From positions 248,001 to 312,000 of the forward strand of contig CANTFL010000363.1 of the NCBI GenBank assembly GCA_947650285.1: a stretch of 64,000 nucleotides of DNA, given 5' to 3'. The notes beneath the pieces were generated by a model. It did no database searches. It was not told the origin of the DNA and saw nothing but the letters and a program-made list of their open reading frames with translations. The position numbers were made by a program, and so were the translations under genes. Numbering within the stretch: position 1 is the stretch's first letter; each line of letters opens with the position of its first letter. Of this stretch, positions 21,785 to 34,768 are shown piece by piece. This stretch comes from Hyaloperonospora brassicae. Its lineage: Eukaryota > Oomycota > Peronosporomycetes > Peronosporales > Peronosporaceae.

Positions 21785-22830
21785 CTGTGGCAAAGCAAAC
21801 ACGAGATTTTACTGTTGAGTTGGGCTTGAAAGCGCACAGATCACCAGCATGAGCTAAATTCAAAAAGGATTCCGATTGGAGGATGCGAGATGGTATGGGT
21901 CGCGCACGATTTCGTCACAAACTTTCCAGATCGCGAGATCGTTGGTGGCAAGGATTTGATTTGTAATGACTCTAGAATTATAATGCAATATAAGACGAAT
22001 CTCACCAGAGATCGCAACCTTAACCATATGTCACGAGATCACTTAGAGATCACGAGATCATTTATAGATTACGAAATCACCCAGAGATCGGGATATCCTG
22101 GTGTCATCTGCGAGCAAGTCGGGTGTGGACCACGCCAAGGTTCAAGAGAGGACACTTGGTGCAAGCCACGTAGGTACAAAAGGACGGTCTTCTGGAGAGA
22201 AGGCTCGTGGCCCCGGAAGTCGAGATACAGATAGGACTATCGAAGTATTATTTTTTGGGCTTTACTGTTTAATATCAAACATAGTTCAATGTGCTTCTAA
22301 GTACATGTGTCGACTTCTCTTCCGGGTTGGAATTGTGGCTACCCGACGTCAGGTAAAGTTACATACTTAAAGCAAGTGATGTCCTTGGATTGTTTGGCCA
22401 GGGATAGATTACCCTTAAAAATGCCCTAAGTGCATTTGGACGCAGCAAACAAGTAAAGGCCAAGGTTAAAGATCGCGAATGGGCTCAAGTGGTCAGAAGG
22501 CTCGCGAATTAAGTATCTAAATTGGACAAGGCAATCTCGTAGATAGCAATGTGACTCATATCGAGCACCTGACAAGAACACCCGCAATCGTGTGAAGATT
22601 TACACGCGACAGTCCAATCTCAAACAGGGTCAAGTTCGGCATCGACTCGCGTCCACCTGAAAGAGTGCAACCCGCCCTACCGGCGGGAACACACAAGGTA
22701 AGCAAAGGTTACAGAACGGAACCGAAGTACCCCGTTCGTTAGTTTGATCGTCCGGGAGCCAGTGGAGAGTTGGCATCGACTTCTCAAACAAGCGGCCGCC
22801 ACTTCACCACGACAATAGCCAAGCTTTATA
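21785..22830 (-). mobile_element. LTR/leader fragment of the second gypsy family (inverted relative to 28.2-29.3 kb)
   Basis: The plus strand here is similar to the reverse complement of 28190-29300 over its length. Shared landmarks include TTCCGGGTTGGA...ACCCGACGTCA, GGATTGTTTGGCC, TCAGAAGGCTCGCGAAT and GAGTGCAAC(C/T)CGCCC. The first part (21785-22240) is also similar to plus 62870-63400. No ORF survives. Confidence 0.6.
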
Positions 22831-23470
22831 GCGTACGACTGACGATGTGTGTAGTCTGTAACTTTCCCCTTTTAAATGTAGTTTAGCTCCAGATTTCCGC
22901 AGGTCCCGTTTCCTGGGGGAGAATTCATGGTCCCGTAGCAACCAAACAGCCAAGGAGATCATTTGCAGAAGGCTCGATACTGTGATGTCGAGCAGGTCTA
23001 GCGCTCCGACCGCGACGTGGATCCACCATTTCCACTACCTTAGCATAAGCTTCATCAATTGCTCCCAGCATTACGGCACTTCTAATATGCAAACTCGTCC
23101 ATATACGTCGCCACGCATTATAATTTAAGAGAGGCTCTACAACCATGTTCCAGGTCGTGAGGAGGACGTCCGTCCGGCGGTAAAGGCGACGCCGGACGCC
23201 GCACCTTTTACCATTGATCCTTCCGATATGTTTCACGATCAGATTGTGAAGATGAAAACACACAAATGGCATTTTTTCTTGACGTCTAGTAGTCGAGTAT
23301 CCGTGCTCTCTTCGCGGTGTAAAACGCAGATTCGCTTACGCGGGTGTAGGATGTCCCACCCTAAAAGATTTGTTTTCCTATTGAGAAACACGGGGACGCT
23401 TCTAGCATACTCTGTCGATTTAATAAAAGGTTCGTATCGAGTTATAGGAATTTTATTAGTAGTTGCCACT
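22831..23470. other. Unassigned sequence between repeat fragments
   Basis: Short ORFs only (for example 115 codons on minus, 23272-22925), with no recognisable domain. Boundaries with the flanking relics are not sharp. Confidence 0.4.
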
Positions 23471-23474
23471 ACTA

Positions 23475-24370
23475 GCTGTTCCTTCGAATAACAACATTTT
23501 TAAGACAAAATGGGCGTTTACTGGAATCATTCGACGGCTAGCTACTCATCACAAATGGCCAGTTGAATCGATTTTAAATCATCAGGTAGATGCTGTATGT
23601 CACAGTACAACCGGTCTTTCGTCGACGGAGGTAATTCCTATGTCGATCAATGAAGTGCTGTCTTGATTATTAGCTTATGCCCGCAGCTTTTTTTAAATTA
23701 TCTTAATTTATTTTTTGTTAAACATAAACCTAGCTTCCTAATACAATGTACGTGTTACCGTCTCCCACAGGTACAATAGCAAATTTATTCTTCGGTTCCA
23801 CGAATAGTTGGGATTTATTCTCATCCCAGACTGGGACACCACAATTAGTAAGGATAACTTTTAGTACCCCGTACAAAAAACACATTATTTAACATCTTTT
23901 TATGCGTATCATCGCATTCATAGGTAAAAATCATACAGCACGAAAAATTACCGATGATTCTTCCGGGTGACATGTGCACCTTCAGCATTTGTGTGCGGAT
24001 CACATATTAATCATACGTCAACCCCTCCATCCTAGAGGTACTGATGACCAGTGAATAATTTTTTTCGGCATGGCGAAGAGAAACGTTGTATCACGGTACA
24101 GACCACATTTCATAATGGCTTCTCTAAACAGCGAGGAAGGACAATGACTTAACAGCACCGTCGAGGCTCTGTTCGAAGGTCAACTTGTAACTTATCTCGG
24201 CCACACCTGGAGTATTTCGGTCAGTCGCCAACCCACTCGCGCAAAAATCGAGTTTATCCTGTTATCTTCTGCATTGGCAGCGGTTAGACTGCCCGAGGTT
24301 TACTAGATGTAAGGCTTGGCGTTAACGATTTACTATAATCGTTCAGAAAAGTCGATGTAATACTTCTTTT
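23475..24370 (+). pseudogene. Decayed LINE ORF1 fragment
   Basis: FKTKWAFTGIIRRLATHHKW (about 23500-23560) aligns with ORF1 [20 protein letters not shown] of the intact LINE. Further along, VEALFEGQLVTYLGHTWSIS followed by VSRQPTRAK (about 24155-24240) aligns with [28 protein letters not shown], and LALTIYYNRS aligns with [10 protein letters not shown]. The order and strand match ORF1 but the frame is broken by stops and indels. Confidence 0.65.
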
Positions 24371-24379
24371 AGTCGACCC

Positions 24380-25292
24380 GCTGCTTCTCGCCTGCGAGAC
24401 GTGTGCATTCCGTTTTGAGGCCGAGAAACATGATAGATTACGGTTACCATTATAAAAGTGGGTCATTTTGGTATATAAAAAATGTTCCAGTGGAAGATCT
24501 GGAATATTTCGTGCTGAGTACCCATTTACTCTTCATACAATTGGTACAGTTATGCGAGTGGTTGTGCTGAGGGCATCTCAATTCAAAGATAACGAAAAGT
24601 ATCTACTTTTAAAATTAAGATGATAAACGTATCATTCACTAAACGAATACGTCGCGGAAAGCTACTTTTCGGCTATATGGATGTCCTCCGTCTAATTAAG
24701 AGACGTCCTGTTCCTATGGTTCGGGACACCAATAATGTTCGATATGTAGGTGTAAGCTACCGCCCACGATTACTCAGTGTAGCAACATCTGTGTCATTTA
24801 CTACAGTACAACTTCGAGGGGTTATTGAGAATGAGGACACGGACATGAAATCCACAAGGTCGGTGTTATAGCAAACTATTTAGTAGTGCTACTGAGATAC
24901 GCCTCATGGCCAATACACGCGCTGCTTTATCCACTGGTCGGAGGCCGAAGCAGCCCAAAAGGCCGTCACATCCAGTGTGGAGCTAGTATGCTCACCATCG
25001 ATTCCCGCATTCCCTGATCCTAGGACCGGCGAGCGTCCACATTCGATCTATACGACTGCTAGGACCAGGTCCGGTAGTCGTCACAATACCTATAGCCCAC
25101 GCTTGAGCAAACGTAATTCACAAGACCCTACGGTAAAAGTATTTTTATGGACTTTCTCTAGCTTGTCTTCGCTCTAGAGCGACTCTGTGCAAGGCATGTT
25201 ATGGTGCTTACAGAAATAGACGTCCCATAATGTATGATAACAGGGCCGGATTATGCACGGAAGACTTTTTATGAACGGACCTCGACTGTCTT
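24380..25292. other. Unassigned sequence before gypsy copy A
   Basis: An 83-codon ORF (24620-24871) may be further LINE ORF1 debris, but I could not align it convincingly. The rest shows nothing recognisable. Confidence 0.4.
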
Positions 25293-26014
<722 letters not shown>

Positions 26015-26314
26015 CCAGGTAGCACTTTGTATTCCTTCCAGCGACCATAATTATCTCATCCGACTGGAAAATGTTTGATATGGAGAAATGATTCCACGCC
26101 ACGCGTGAAGGCTCTAACCATTTGAGTAACATCGAATGGAGTGCGGTAGAACGAATGAGTTTTACCGTCGGCAAAACCGCCATTAGCGCCATGTTGAAGT
26201 CCTTTGACAGGGAACAACAACATGCCGCTATAGCCAAGTTCATTTAACATGAACTTGTCGCCGAAAGAGAAAAGAATCCATGCTTTACCATCAAGGCTAT
26301 AATAGGCCGATCAG

Positions 26315-27196
26315 TTGATAGAACTCGGTGCTCAACAGACAAAAATGTTTAGACAGCAGCAATTCAATGCTGCTGTGGGCGGGACGACCCACACGCGTCG
26401 TCCCAAAATCTTAACGATTGATATCTCCAAATACAGAGGAGTCGAGGAGGACTCCCTGTTACTATGGTACGTTGAGCTCGATAGAGCCATACGGGCACGT
26501 CGTATAGACGATGAGCAAATGATAGTCACATTTTCTCAACGTCACTTGGTTGGAAGTGCCAATACTTGGGCCTTAGAGCTCGAGATGAGCGACATATATG
26601 CTTTCATTTCGCTAGAAGCATATAAGACCCAGCTCAAACAGACATTTGAACCGCCTCGGGCTGCGTTCAGGGCTCGATCTGAGCTCCTGAATATTAAACA
26701 GGGTAAGAGTGATGTGCACGCTTATGCTTAGCATTTACGACTCCTCGCGAGTAGTATGAGTGCTAACCCGGTAAAAGAACACACGTTGATTACGGTGTTC
26801 ATGCAAGGGCTCGCAGAAGGGCCCGTCAGAAGCCATATGTTCCGCCTTGAACTGAATACGCTTGAAGAAGCGATATCAGCCGCGGAACAGGAAGACTTTA
26901 GCATGAGACAGGCTCATGCTAGCTCAAACTCTTACCGTCCACCGAGACGACAAGAGATCGGAGGTCCAGAACCAATGGACCTCTGTCATGTTGAGAGCAA
27001 GAGACCTCGCTCTTCAAACAACAAGCGATTGCAGAAATGCAATCGCTGTCAGAAGTTAGGGCACTACGCTTACGAGTGTAGTGCTCCACGTCCAGTACCA
27101 TTCAGTACTAAGCGAAATGGACGTCCATTTGCCAAAATGAGCAATGGGCGTAGGTCTACCGCTGTTGCAAAACCGCAACAGCGAGACGGACCATAA
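26315..27196 (+). pseudogene. Ty3/gypsy gag relic with CCHC knuckle
   Basis: In one frame from after a TAG at 26303. The first ATG is at 26345 (MFRQQQFNAAVGG). KILTIDISKYRGVEEDSLL through LKQTFEPPRAAFRARSELL is the retrotransposon gag capsid region, and CNRCQKLGHYAYEC (about 27036-27077) is a CX2CX4HX4C nucleic-acid-binding knuckle. A TAG at 26729-26731 splits the frame, with the homologous sequence HLRLLASSM continuing directly after it. It ends at TAA 27194-27196. Confidence 0.85.
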
Positions 27197-28097
27197 AAAA
27201 TGGTCGGGGTCAGTAGGGGAGGAGCGCCTTACTGATCCAGCAACCTCAAGAGAATTTGCAAATCTCTTGACGAAAGTTGCTCCAGATACACAATCATTGT
27301 GTGCTTCTACATTTGATGATGAGATATCACACATCACGTCCTAGTTGCGAGTGATGATTTTTCTGTCACCTCGTGCTCTCATTAAATTTAGGGCGTCGAA
27401 CGACTTTGGTCGTCGCCAGTCACTAAAGGGTCGTAGGATCAACCTTATTGAGCGCTGCATCCCTCTAACGAGAATGAAGGTGCACCTTGCCACAGGCGCA
27501 TCGATTTCCGTTAAGAAGCGTGTAGTGGAAATCCACTACACGTTAGAGGGCGAACAGTACGATGTTGACTTCATCGTACTGGATCTGGATGACAAATTTG
27601 ATAACATCCTGGGATTACCTTGTTACAGAAGGTACGAGCCAAGGGTGATCTGGCAGCATCGATCCGTGAAGATGCCTGCCGCTTGTTCATCAGATGGCCA
27701 TCCGATGAACGTCATGGAGCGTCCACAAGCGTGTGGATGTTCTGCGAGTGAGTGCGATGGCCTCACTTGCAGTACGGTCGTTAGCACGACTGCACAAGGT
27801 CACAGTGTAGTTGATCACTACACTGTGGAGCAAGCTCCCGGCGGCTGTACAGAAGTACAGGTGGCGCCGAAGGTCCACCACTCGAATAAGTCGAGTGGAC
27901 CGGGACATGGATGCATGCCTAGCGGGCAGCATCTTAGACAAAAGAAACCTGTTGCCTTCAAAGGGCAACATGGACATCCTAGGTCGACCGGAGAGTCGAC
28001 CGTAGAGGATCGGTGCCTGACTGTGGTTGCACAGCCACAGTCAGAAGACGTCGAGGGAATAAGTCTTCACGTACTGGATGAGCAAATTCTTAAATAA
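27144..28097 (+). pseudogene. Gypsy protease-region relic (aspartic protease to RT linker)
   Basis: The frame is shifted relative to gag and overlaps it at 27144-27196. A stop (27342-27344) breaks it. The stretch where an aspartic protease would have its D(S/T)G(A) active site reads ALIKFRASNDFGRRQSL, so the catalytic Asp-Ser-Gly is not present as such. Downstream, VHLATGASISVKKR and VDFIVLDLDDKFDNILGLPC match the conserved segment between protease and RT in oomycete gypsy elements. The sequence then turns unfamiliar and stops at 28097; RT is missing. Confidence 0.75.
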
Positions 28098-28179
28098 TTA
28101 CGGGCCTAGAGGTTAGGCTCTCAGCAACCTGAGCGGACAAGCCCTCATCAGCCTGCGAAAACAAGCTTTCAAGATGAAA

Positions 28180-29569
28180 CTGAGACATTGAACGTTTAGT
28201 CGATGACGGATCAAGCGTAAGCGCATATACTTGTAGTGGATTGGTGATTGCTCTTTTGATAAGTCGATACTAACTCTCCACTGGAATTCTAAAGACTGAC
28301 TAACGGAGGGGGTAATCCGATTCCATCTTCTAGATAGCCTTCTTCACCTTGTGTACCCGTCGGTGGGGCGAGTTGCACTCTTCTAGGTGGACTAGTGACA
28401 ATGGCAAGCTTACACGTGTTTGAGACGGGGTCGAGGTTTGATCTCAAGGTGGAAGTCTTCACACCACGATCGGGGTTGACGTGATCTAATGGAAATCTTC
28501 ACGAGATCACTTGTATACTTGTAGGGCGCCTGAAATAAGTCACCCTGATTTATAACAGATTGACTTGTCCAGATGTAGACCTTGATTCGCGAGCCTTCTG
28601 ACAACTTGAGCCGTCTCGCGATCTTGAGTCCCAAATTACCAACGATTTTCTGCGCCCAGTCACAGTTGGGGTGTAGTTTGAGAGTTCTTGACCCCGGCCA
28701 AACAATCTAGGGATATCACTCAATTAAAGTATACAACTATATTGACGTCGGGTTGCCAATGATCCAACCCGGAATAGAAAGCAACACGTGTACTTCAAAT
28801 CAATGCCAAAAATCTGTAATGGTAACCAATCAAACCCAACAACCATATCCCTATCCTCATACCGCACAAATATCAAGCCTCTTGCCGCTATCTTCAGAAG
28901 ATAGCAATCTTGTACTTGCGTAACACACACTTAATATACTTGTCCGATCGCATTCACCCTTCCATTTGCATATAACGTCGTCTCGTCCACACTTTATGAT
29001 CGTGAACACGTACCTGATCGTTGATCCTCATCGCGATCGCATCCTTGATCAAGATCGCATAGCTGATCGCATCCTTGCTGATCGCGGATCGCCTGGTGCG
29101 GTAAACATCAACCTGATCGCGATCACATAACTGATCGCCGGTTACGATCTTGATCGTCTCCTTGATCGCAATCTCCTTGCTGATCGCGGATCGCCTGGTG
29201 TGGTACACACCTCTCTGATTGCGACCGCTTATAATCATCAACGTAATCGTCTCCTTTATAGTAACTTTATCTCCATGACATATACTTTTTGTCGGTCATA
29301 CTTACCCAATGTCGCGGGTCCCATTTTCCCCGATCTAATATCCATTTTCTATCATATTAGCTCAAAATCGTGATCTTTCCAGGTGTAAGACCGGCGCTGC
29401 CAACCGTCAACTAAAGCGAATTTTCCTGAAACGCGATCAGAGTCCATATCGAGAATTCCCTTAGTCGCTTCACAACAGTCGTCTTCTGTGCCACGAGTAT
29501 CCATACAGTATCGATCTAACTGCACACTTATCTTTTCGCTTGGTTAGTTCCACCATTTCAACTCACGCC
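28180..29569 (+). mobile_element. LTR and leader of second gypsy family (copy B1)
   Basis: Precedes the gag relic that starts at 29570. The same sequence occurs inverted at 21785-22830 and rearranged at 62740-64000, which defines it as a repeated LTR/leader unit. The part at 28980-29230 is dense in GATCGC and contains a 26-bp exact direct repeat (29073-29098 and 29175-29200). Exact LTR ends (TG..CA) were not resolved. Confidence 0.6.
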
Positions 29570-32170
29570 ATGTCAACGACAATAGATTATGGCACCTCTC
29601 CACCTTCCAATTTGGGTGAGTCGTCTACCGGTCCTGACTCAATTTCCTGATCGCAGGGCAACACGCCGGTTCGTATTCGCTTCTTCCCAGTACCCGAGTA
29701 ACTACCGCTGCTTGTGTTGATCGTCCGACGATGTCCGGCATATTGGACGATCTTAACGATTGTTTGGAGAGCTACGAGGAGATCGCGAAGCATACAGCTT
29801 CCTTTAAGAAGCGCTGAGAGAAGAAAAGCACCGCGGCGATCGCCCGGAGCAGGAGTTGATTATGAAGCGTAAATTCGGGGTCCAGTTGCGCGGGTATGTT
29901 AAAACAGCGTTTCGATCGCCTTTTTTTCACCTTTCAGAGTGTCCGCGAGCTCAGCGACGAACAAGCAAAGGTCCTAAGTAAGCGCGATGATCGGCTGGCG
30001 TGAATACGCGACTTGAAGAAGGAGAACAAGCGCCTAATGACATCCTTGTACGCAGCCGAGACATACTTGTCCGTATTCGCCTCCACTAACCCAGAGTATG
30101 TTCGTCGTGACCAGGCCACTGTTCGTGCGTCTATCGAGAAAGAGTACCGGCAAGAGATTACCTCTCTCATTCAAACGTTGAAGTCCCATATTTCGCAGCT
30201 TGAGTCAATCCGGACTCGCCGGGACGACGACGCTAATACATATTAGGGTGCCGCTCTTCGCGATTAGCAGAAGATAGACGATCTCGAAAACAGATCGCGT
30301 CGTTTTTCCCGCTACTTGATTAACACAGCGCGGAGATTAATGATGATAACCGCGAGCTAGATTGACTGCAAATAAGCGATGGCGGATTTCCACTCCGAAA
30401 ATGCGCGTCAATAACATTTGGACCAATCCGGGAAAACGCTCGTGATATCACGATAGCTGGTCGTGACTTTGCTGTCGCTGACCGCGATAATTGTCGGTCT
30501 CATCAAGCCCAGCTGGCTTCTGGCCTTCCGTTTACAGTAGCGTATACTCCAGTTTCTTCGAAAAGAAAACGCCCCTGAAGCGACAGCAGATCTGGTCTCC
30601 TATCCAAAAACGTTCTCAAGCTGCAGGAGCATCCTCTTCGTTGACCCCGACCTAAATTTTGATGAGAGCTGTCCTCGAAAACGTCTTTGGGGTCTACGCG
30701 ATCAGTTCCAGTTACCCAATCAGTCGACTTGGTGCAGACAGATGATTTCAAGCCACAGGACAAGAAACCGCAATCAAACAAGTTAGACCCGCGTACGAAG
30801 TCGACGAAGCCCGCTTTAATTCCGCGATTAGCTCCTCCCACTCGATCAGATTAGTCGGATTCAGCGGATGATCCCAATCAGTTAGATGGGTCACTCCAAA
30901 CGCTCGACTTTCCCCAATATACTGAATCCACACCGACATTAGCACCCACCCGATAGCCTTCTCACGAGAGGTCAGCAGAGCCAACGCGATCGCCTAAGTC
31001 CAAGTGGTCGTATACTCAGACGTTAATTTAAACAACTTCGTTGGGTATCTTCCAGGATTTCATCTGGGGAGGCTCAAAGAACTCTGCTAATCACCGTTCA
31101 ATTTAGGGTGTTCCGGAGGACTTCCCGAAGACGTCGCTATGAGTGGTAGAAGATCAAGAGAACCCGGAGAATTGGTTCTCTTCGTTTTCGACCATGATGT
31201 ATCCTTCCCGTTCTTTGGGAATTGACACTTGCGCAGCGATTTTGGGATCACGGTCTACTTGCCGCAGACGCTTTTAGACTTTGATATTCCCACTGGAATC
31301 GAATGACCCGCATCCATGATCGACATTGAAGAATCCAAATCTGACTCGTGGTCGCCTTCTCCGACAACTTTAGGTTATCCTTAGAAATAAAAGGTTTCTG
31401 AGATCTGTATTCTGGGCGAGCCATCGTGCGATTTGTCTGGCAGATTCAGTATGTCTAGTGATGATCACGAGAACGTGAACGATATGTTATCTCCCAGCCA
31501 ATATACCGCGCTGCCAGCCACTCGTGTACCGTGCGATCAGTAAATTACTAAGTACAGCTGTCGCGTTCCCCGGTCAACCTTCAAGTGAGTCCCTGGTCTT
31601 ACCGTCGAGTTAGCTGTACCAGCGTCGCTGAGCTGGAAGTGGGTTACTTAGTCAAGCATTTACTAAGTTGAAATCATTTTCCTTCCCAGCGTACAAGTCT
31701 CTAAAATCGTCGGCACTCCGGGCTGATCGCTAATCTGCCCAGATGAGCTCATCGGCGCAAATTACGTCTTTACAGAGCCAAGAACCTTAAAATTGTCTTG
31801 ATCGACTGATCGAGTCAATATATTTTTCATTGACTGGGTGATTAAAGGAATTGGTCGAAACGTATCGCGAGTTTTCGAAGATCGTCATTAACATGCGCTG
31901 TGAAATTGAATCATGTTCTTTTAATCTCCTGTCGGCAGCTCAAGGAAGATCCGGAGTTGGCCACATTATGTCAAGAGCGTCGGCTCCGCCGATTGCGATC
32001 CGGGCCTCATTGAAAGACTGTACTTCGCTTCCTCCTCTAAAAGGTGATCGACGGACATTGTGACTTGGACTGATTATTGGATATCTTCTTCTCACATTTC
32101 CCGGTCCCATCAGAGAAACGGGTGTGGAGCCCAAGTTGGGGTGCAAAACAACCAAGATCCCGAACTTAAC
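29570..32170 (+). pseudogene. Decayed gag of gypsy copy B1
   Basis: ATG at 29570 opens MSTTIDYGTSPPSNLGESST and stops after 26 codons. Later pieces continue on plus: a coiled-coil-like helix (LKKENKRLMTSLYAAETYLS... and ASIEKEYRQEITSLIQTLKS, 30013-30246), DFPQYTESTP (about 30910), LGIFQDFIWGGSKNSANH (about 31035-31095), EDQENPENWFSSFSTMMYPS (about 31150-31205) and REFSKIVINMRCEIES with FNLL (about 31869-31930). They match, in order, the long gag of oomycete gypsy elements. At least a dozen stops and several frame changes make it non-functional. Confidence 0.65.
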
Positions 32171-32708
32171 CACTGCCTTGTCGCTGGTTGATTGAGCCGA
32201 GCCGTGGCGTAACCAGTATCGGTCCGCGATCGTAAAAAATTGTATATCATTGATCTTCCGAATCTTCGGTAAATATGGTTCTTCGTGATCGCCTCAGAGT
32301 TGTATCTCTTCGTTCGATATCGATTTAATCTTTTTAAGCCTCGTATTTCTTTGTTGAAATCGTCTAGATGATACATTTTCCTCGACCAGGTCACTTACAG
32401 ATCCAATCGCTCGCGATTTAAGTCTTAAAGATCTTGATCACCTGCAATCAAAGTAATTGCCGACTACAACTTGATCAGATCGTCCACAGTGTCGATCGAT
32501 CGCGATCAAAGTTTCACCGATCCTGATAACTGGCTATCAAAACTTATTTCCGACTTTTACCTGCGCGATTAAGTATGTAAACTCTTGTTTGCCCTATTCA
32601 CAACAAATACCACCCTTCCACATTCTCATACAACCCGTGTATGTGATCCTTCCATCCTCGTATTCATCCTCCTTGCACTTCACCTCAAATCTTACGGTCT
32701 AAACATCA

Positions 32709-33398
32709 CTAACCCGCATCACCTTCTTCGTGCGACTGTATTACTTCAAACTGATTCTTCTTTACGCTATGGCGGTCCCATTTTTGTATCAACGCTTCAC
32801 AGTTTATGTCGGCTTCGTCCACACACGACTGATCACCATATTCTTTCCAATCGACCTTGAACTGTCCATGAACCTTGCCATAACGTGTCATTCTCCCTGA
32901 TCGCATGTTCGTTTTTTTCATCACTTCGAGCTCGTATTCTATTAGATCGCCTACTCAACTGTCCTCTCGTAATAGAGATTTGTCAAAATTTACTCGGTCA
33001 ACTTCGTTTACTCCCAGTCCATTCATCGGTCGATCCGGAAACATCCGAACAAGTTTTAGTTTCGACTCATACACCACTGAAAATACTAGGTAGGGCGTAC
33101 CTACTATTTCGGACCTTGTAGCGTGATCCCCGCACTTGTCAAACAATCGAAACGGTCCGTGCTGCATATGCGACAACTTGCTAGCGTACCCTTCCTTAAC
33201 GCGATCTGGGAATAGCCAGACTTGCGATTCGCTGCATATGCCCAGCAGATCGCGAATCTGATTATGCTGATCGGTGCGATCTTGGGTTGCTTTCTTCAGT
33301 CGATGTTTCACCACCGCTCTCACCCGTCGGTATTGGTGTTGTATGCCATACCGCCACCATTGTGGATTTCGATCTCGCGATACGGCAACCCCTAGCAT
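32709..33398 (-). pseudogene. Gypsy integrase C-terminal domain and chromodomain relic (copy B2)
   Basis: On minus, VWLFPDRVKEGYASKLSHMQ-HGPFRLFDK (33260-33110) is the integrase C-terminal GPFRI-type module, and VVYESKLKLVRMFPDRP continues it. DMRSGRMTRYGKVHGQFKVDWKEYGDQSCVDEADI-type sequence (32924-32760) is a chromodomain, with WKEY replacing the usual WKGY. The two pieces lie in different frames. Chromodomains tether integration complexes to chromatin. Confidence 0.8.
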
Positions 33399-33736
33399 AA
33401 TGTGACTTTTCCAACGTTGATCGGGGGTCTTATCCGTGGATCAAATTAAACGTAGTGTCCCCGCGAATCTGATCGGGTGCGGTGTTGATCGCGTATGTCA
33501 ATCGTTCGACATTTAACCCCAATACTATTGATTCTCGTCCGAAACATACATCTTGATCGCTCAAGTAAGCGTCTGTACCATGCGCTCCGCTTTGCCGTTT
33601 GCTGGTGGTCGATAAGCCATGGTAGCTCATTGTTTCTGTTCCACGATCCGACTAAACTCACAAAATACATCAGACATGAATCCTGGCTCTCGTTCGAGAT
33701 AAATTGCTTACTCGCACTAAACCTTCTTGATACGCT

Positions 33737-34207
33737 TTATTCGTAATTCTCCGTGATCGGTTGCGCGGACCGAAATGCACTCGCCTTCGCAACCACATAT
33801 TTAGAGAGCAAATCGGCTTGGATAAAAAGACCTGTGATTCCTCTGAACGATCTTGGTAAAGAAGGAATATGATCCATCGCCAAAATCTGAAACGGGTACG
33901 TCGCTTGTATTTCCCGGCGAACTACTACGATCGCAGAAGCGTCCTTTACCTGTCTCACAATCCACACAATTTACGACATACATTTGCACACTTCGATCTA
34001 GACCTCTCCAGTAAAACTACGCCCTGACCGCTGGTAATTTCGACCTACACCCTGGTGGCCACCCTCCGAGATGGTATGATGATGATAATGTAAAAAAGCT
34101 TGCTTCAATAGCTTCGGGATCAAAAACCGGACCAGCTGGACGCGATTTTCTGGATATGAGTCTGCGCTAGGAAAAAAAGAGCAACAACCCGTCCCCATCG
34201 ACCTCAT
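33737..34207 (-). pseudogene. Gypsy integrase zinc-binding and catalytic-core relic (copy B2)
   Basis: The 34207-33998 piece has LLKQAFLHYHHHTISEGGHQ followed by GVGRN, the HHCC-type N-terminal zinc finger remnant. The 33967-33737 piece has PFQILAMDHIPSLPRSFRGI and SKYVVAKASAFRSAQPITEN, the first part of the catalytic core with the first acidic residue (AMDHI). The remaining core up to 33400 is shattered. Confidence 0.75.
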
Positions 34208-34537
34208 GGTCCGTCGCGATCAAGGCACATATTTCGCATATATTGATGTAATCTTATATATATCCTCAGTCATATATATCTTTTAATTTAGAGATTTCAC
34301 TCTCTTCATCTTGCGCTTGTTCGATCCGCTCGATTCGTTTCTGCTGTACAATGCCTTTTTAAACAATTTGCGGTGAATGGCGTCGTCGTTCTGCCGCTCG
34401 GATAATTGCAGCTACATGCACCATCTGATTGTTCTTGCGAGATATTAGTAAGTTTTCCAGCCGATTCAGATTCCCGAGGACTTGAATCTCTACAGAAGGA
34501 AAAAGGTCGGGAAGTGATGGTCATCCACCACTACCCG

Positions 34538-34768
34538 TCATTTCTCCTTTAGTAGATCTTCACTTGCCAATACACCTGCGCTCGCGTTCCAAGTGCGCTT
34601 TACATGCGAATAATTATGTTTGGGACAGGACCGGACATTTTCCATCGCTGACTGTCTCAGCAGTTTCAGACCCGGTGCCTTGCAATCGATCCCTCTACGC
34701 ATTTGCCTGATCATTCGATTCGAATGTCCGCATACGATCACGCGTCCCCTGGTCTGATCAGTCAACAA
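34538..34768 (-). pseudogene. RNase H domain relic (copy B2)
   Basis: VIVCGHSNRMIRQMRRGIDC followed by KAPGLKLLRQSAM and, near the end, HVKRTWNASAGVLASEDLL match the RNase H domain of gypsy polyproteins. His replaces the active-site Asp in the usual GDS motif. Only 76 codons are open. Confidence 0.7.

Noticed and set aside
29030..29230. Regularly spaced GATCGC repeats considered as a CRISPR or satellite array
   Set aside because: Spacing is irregular, only one 26-bp unit repeats exactly, and the location fits a retrotransposon leader.
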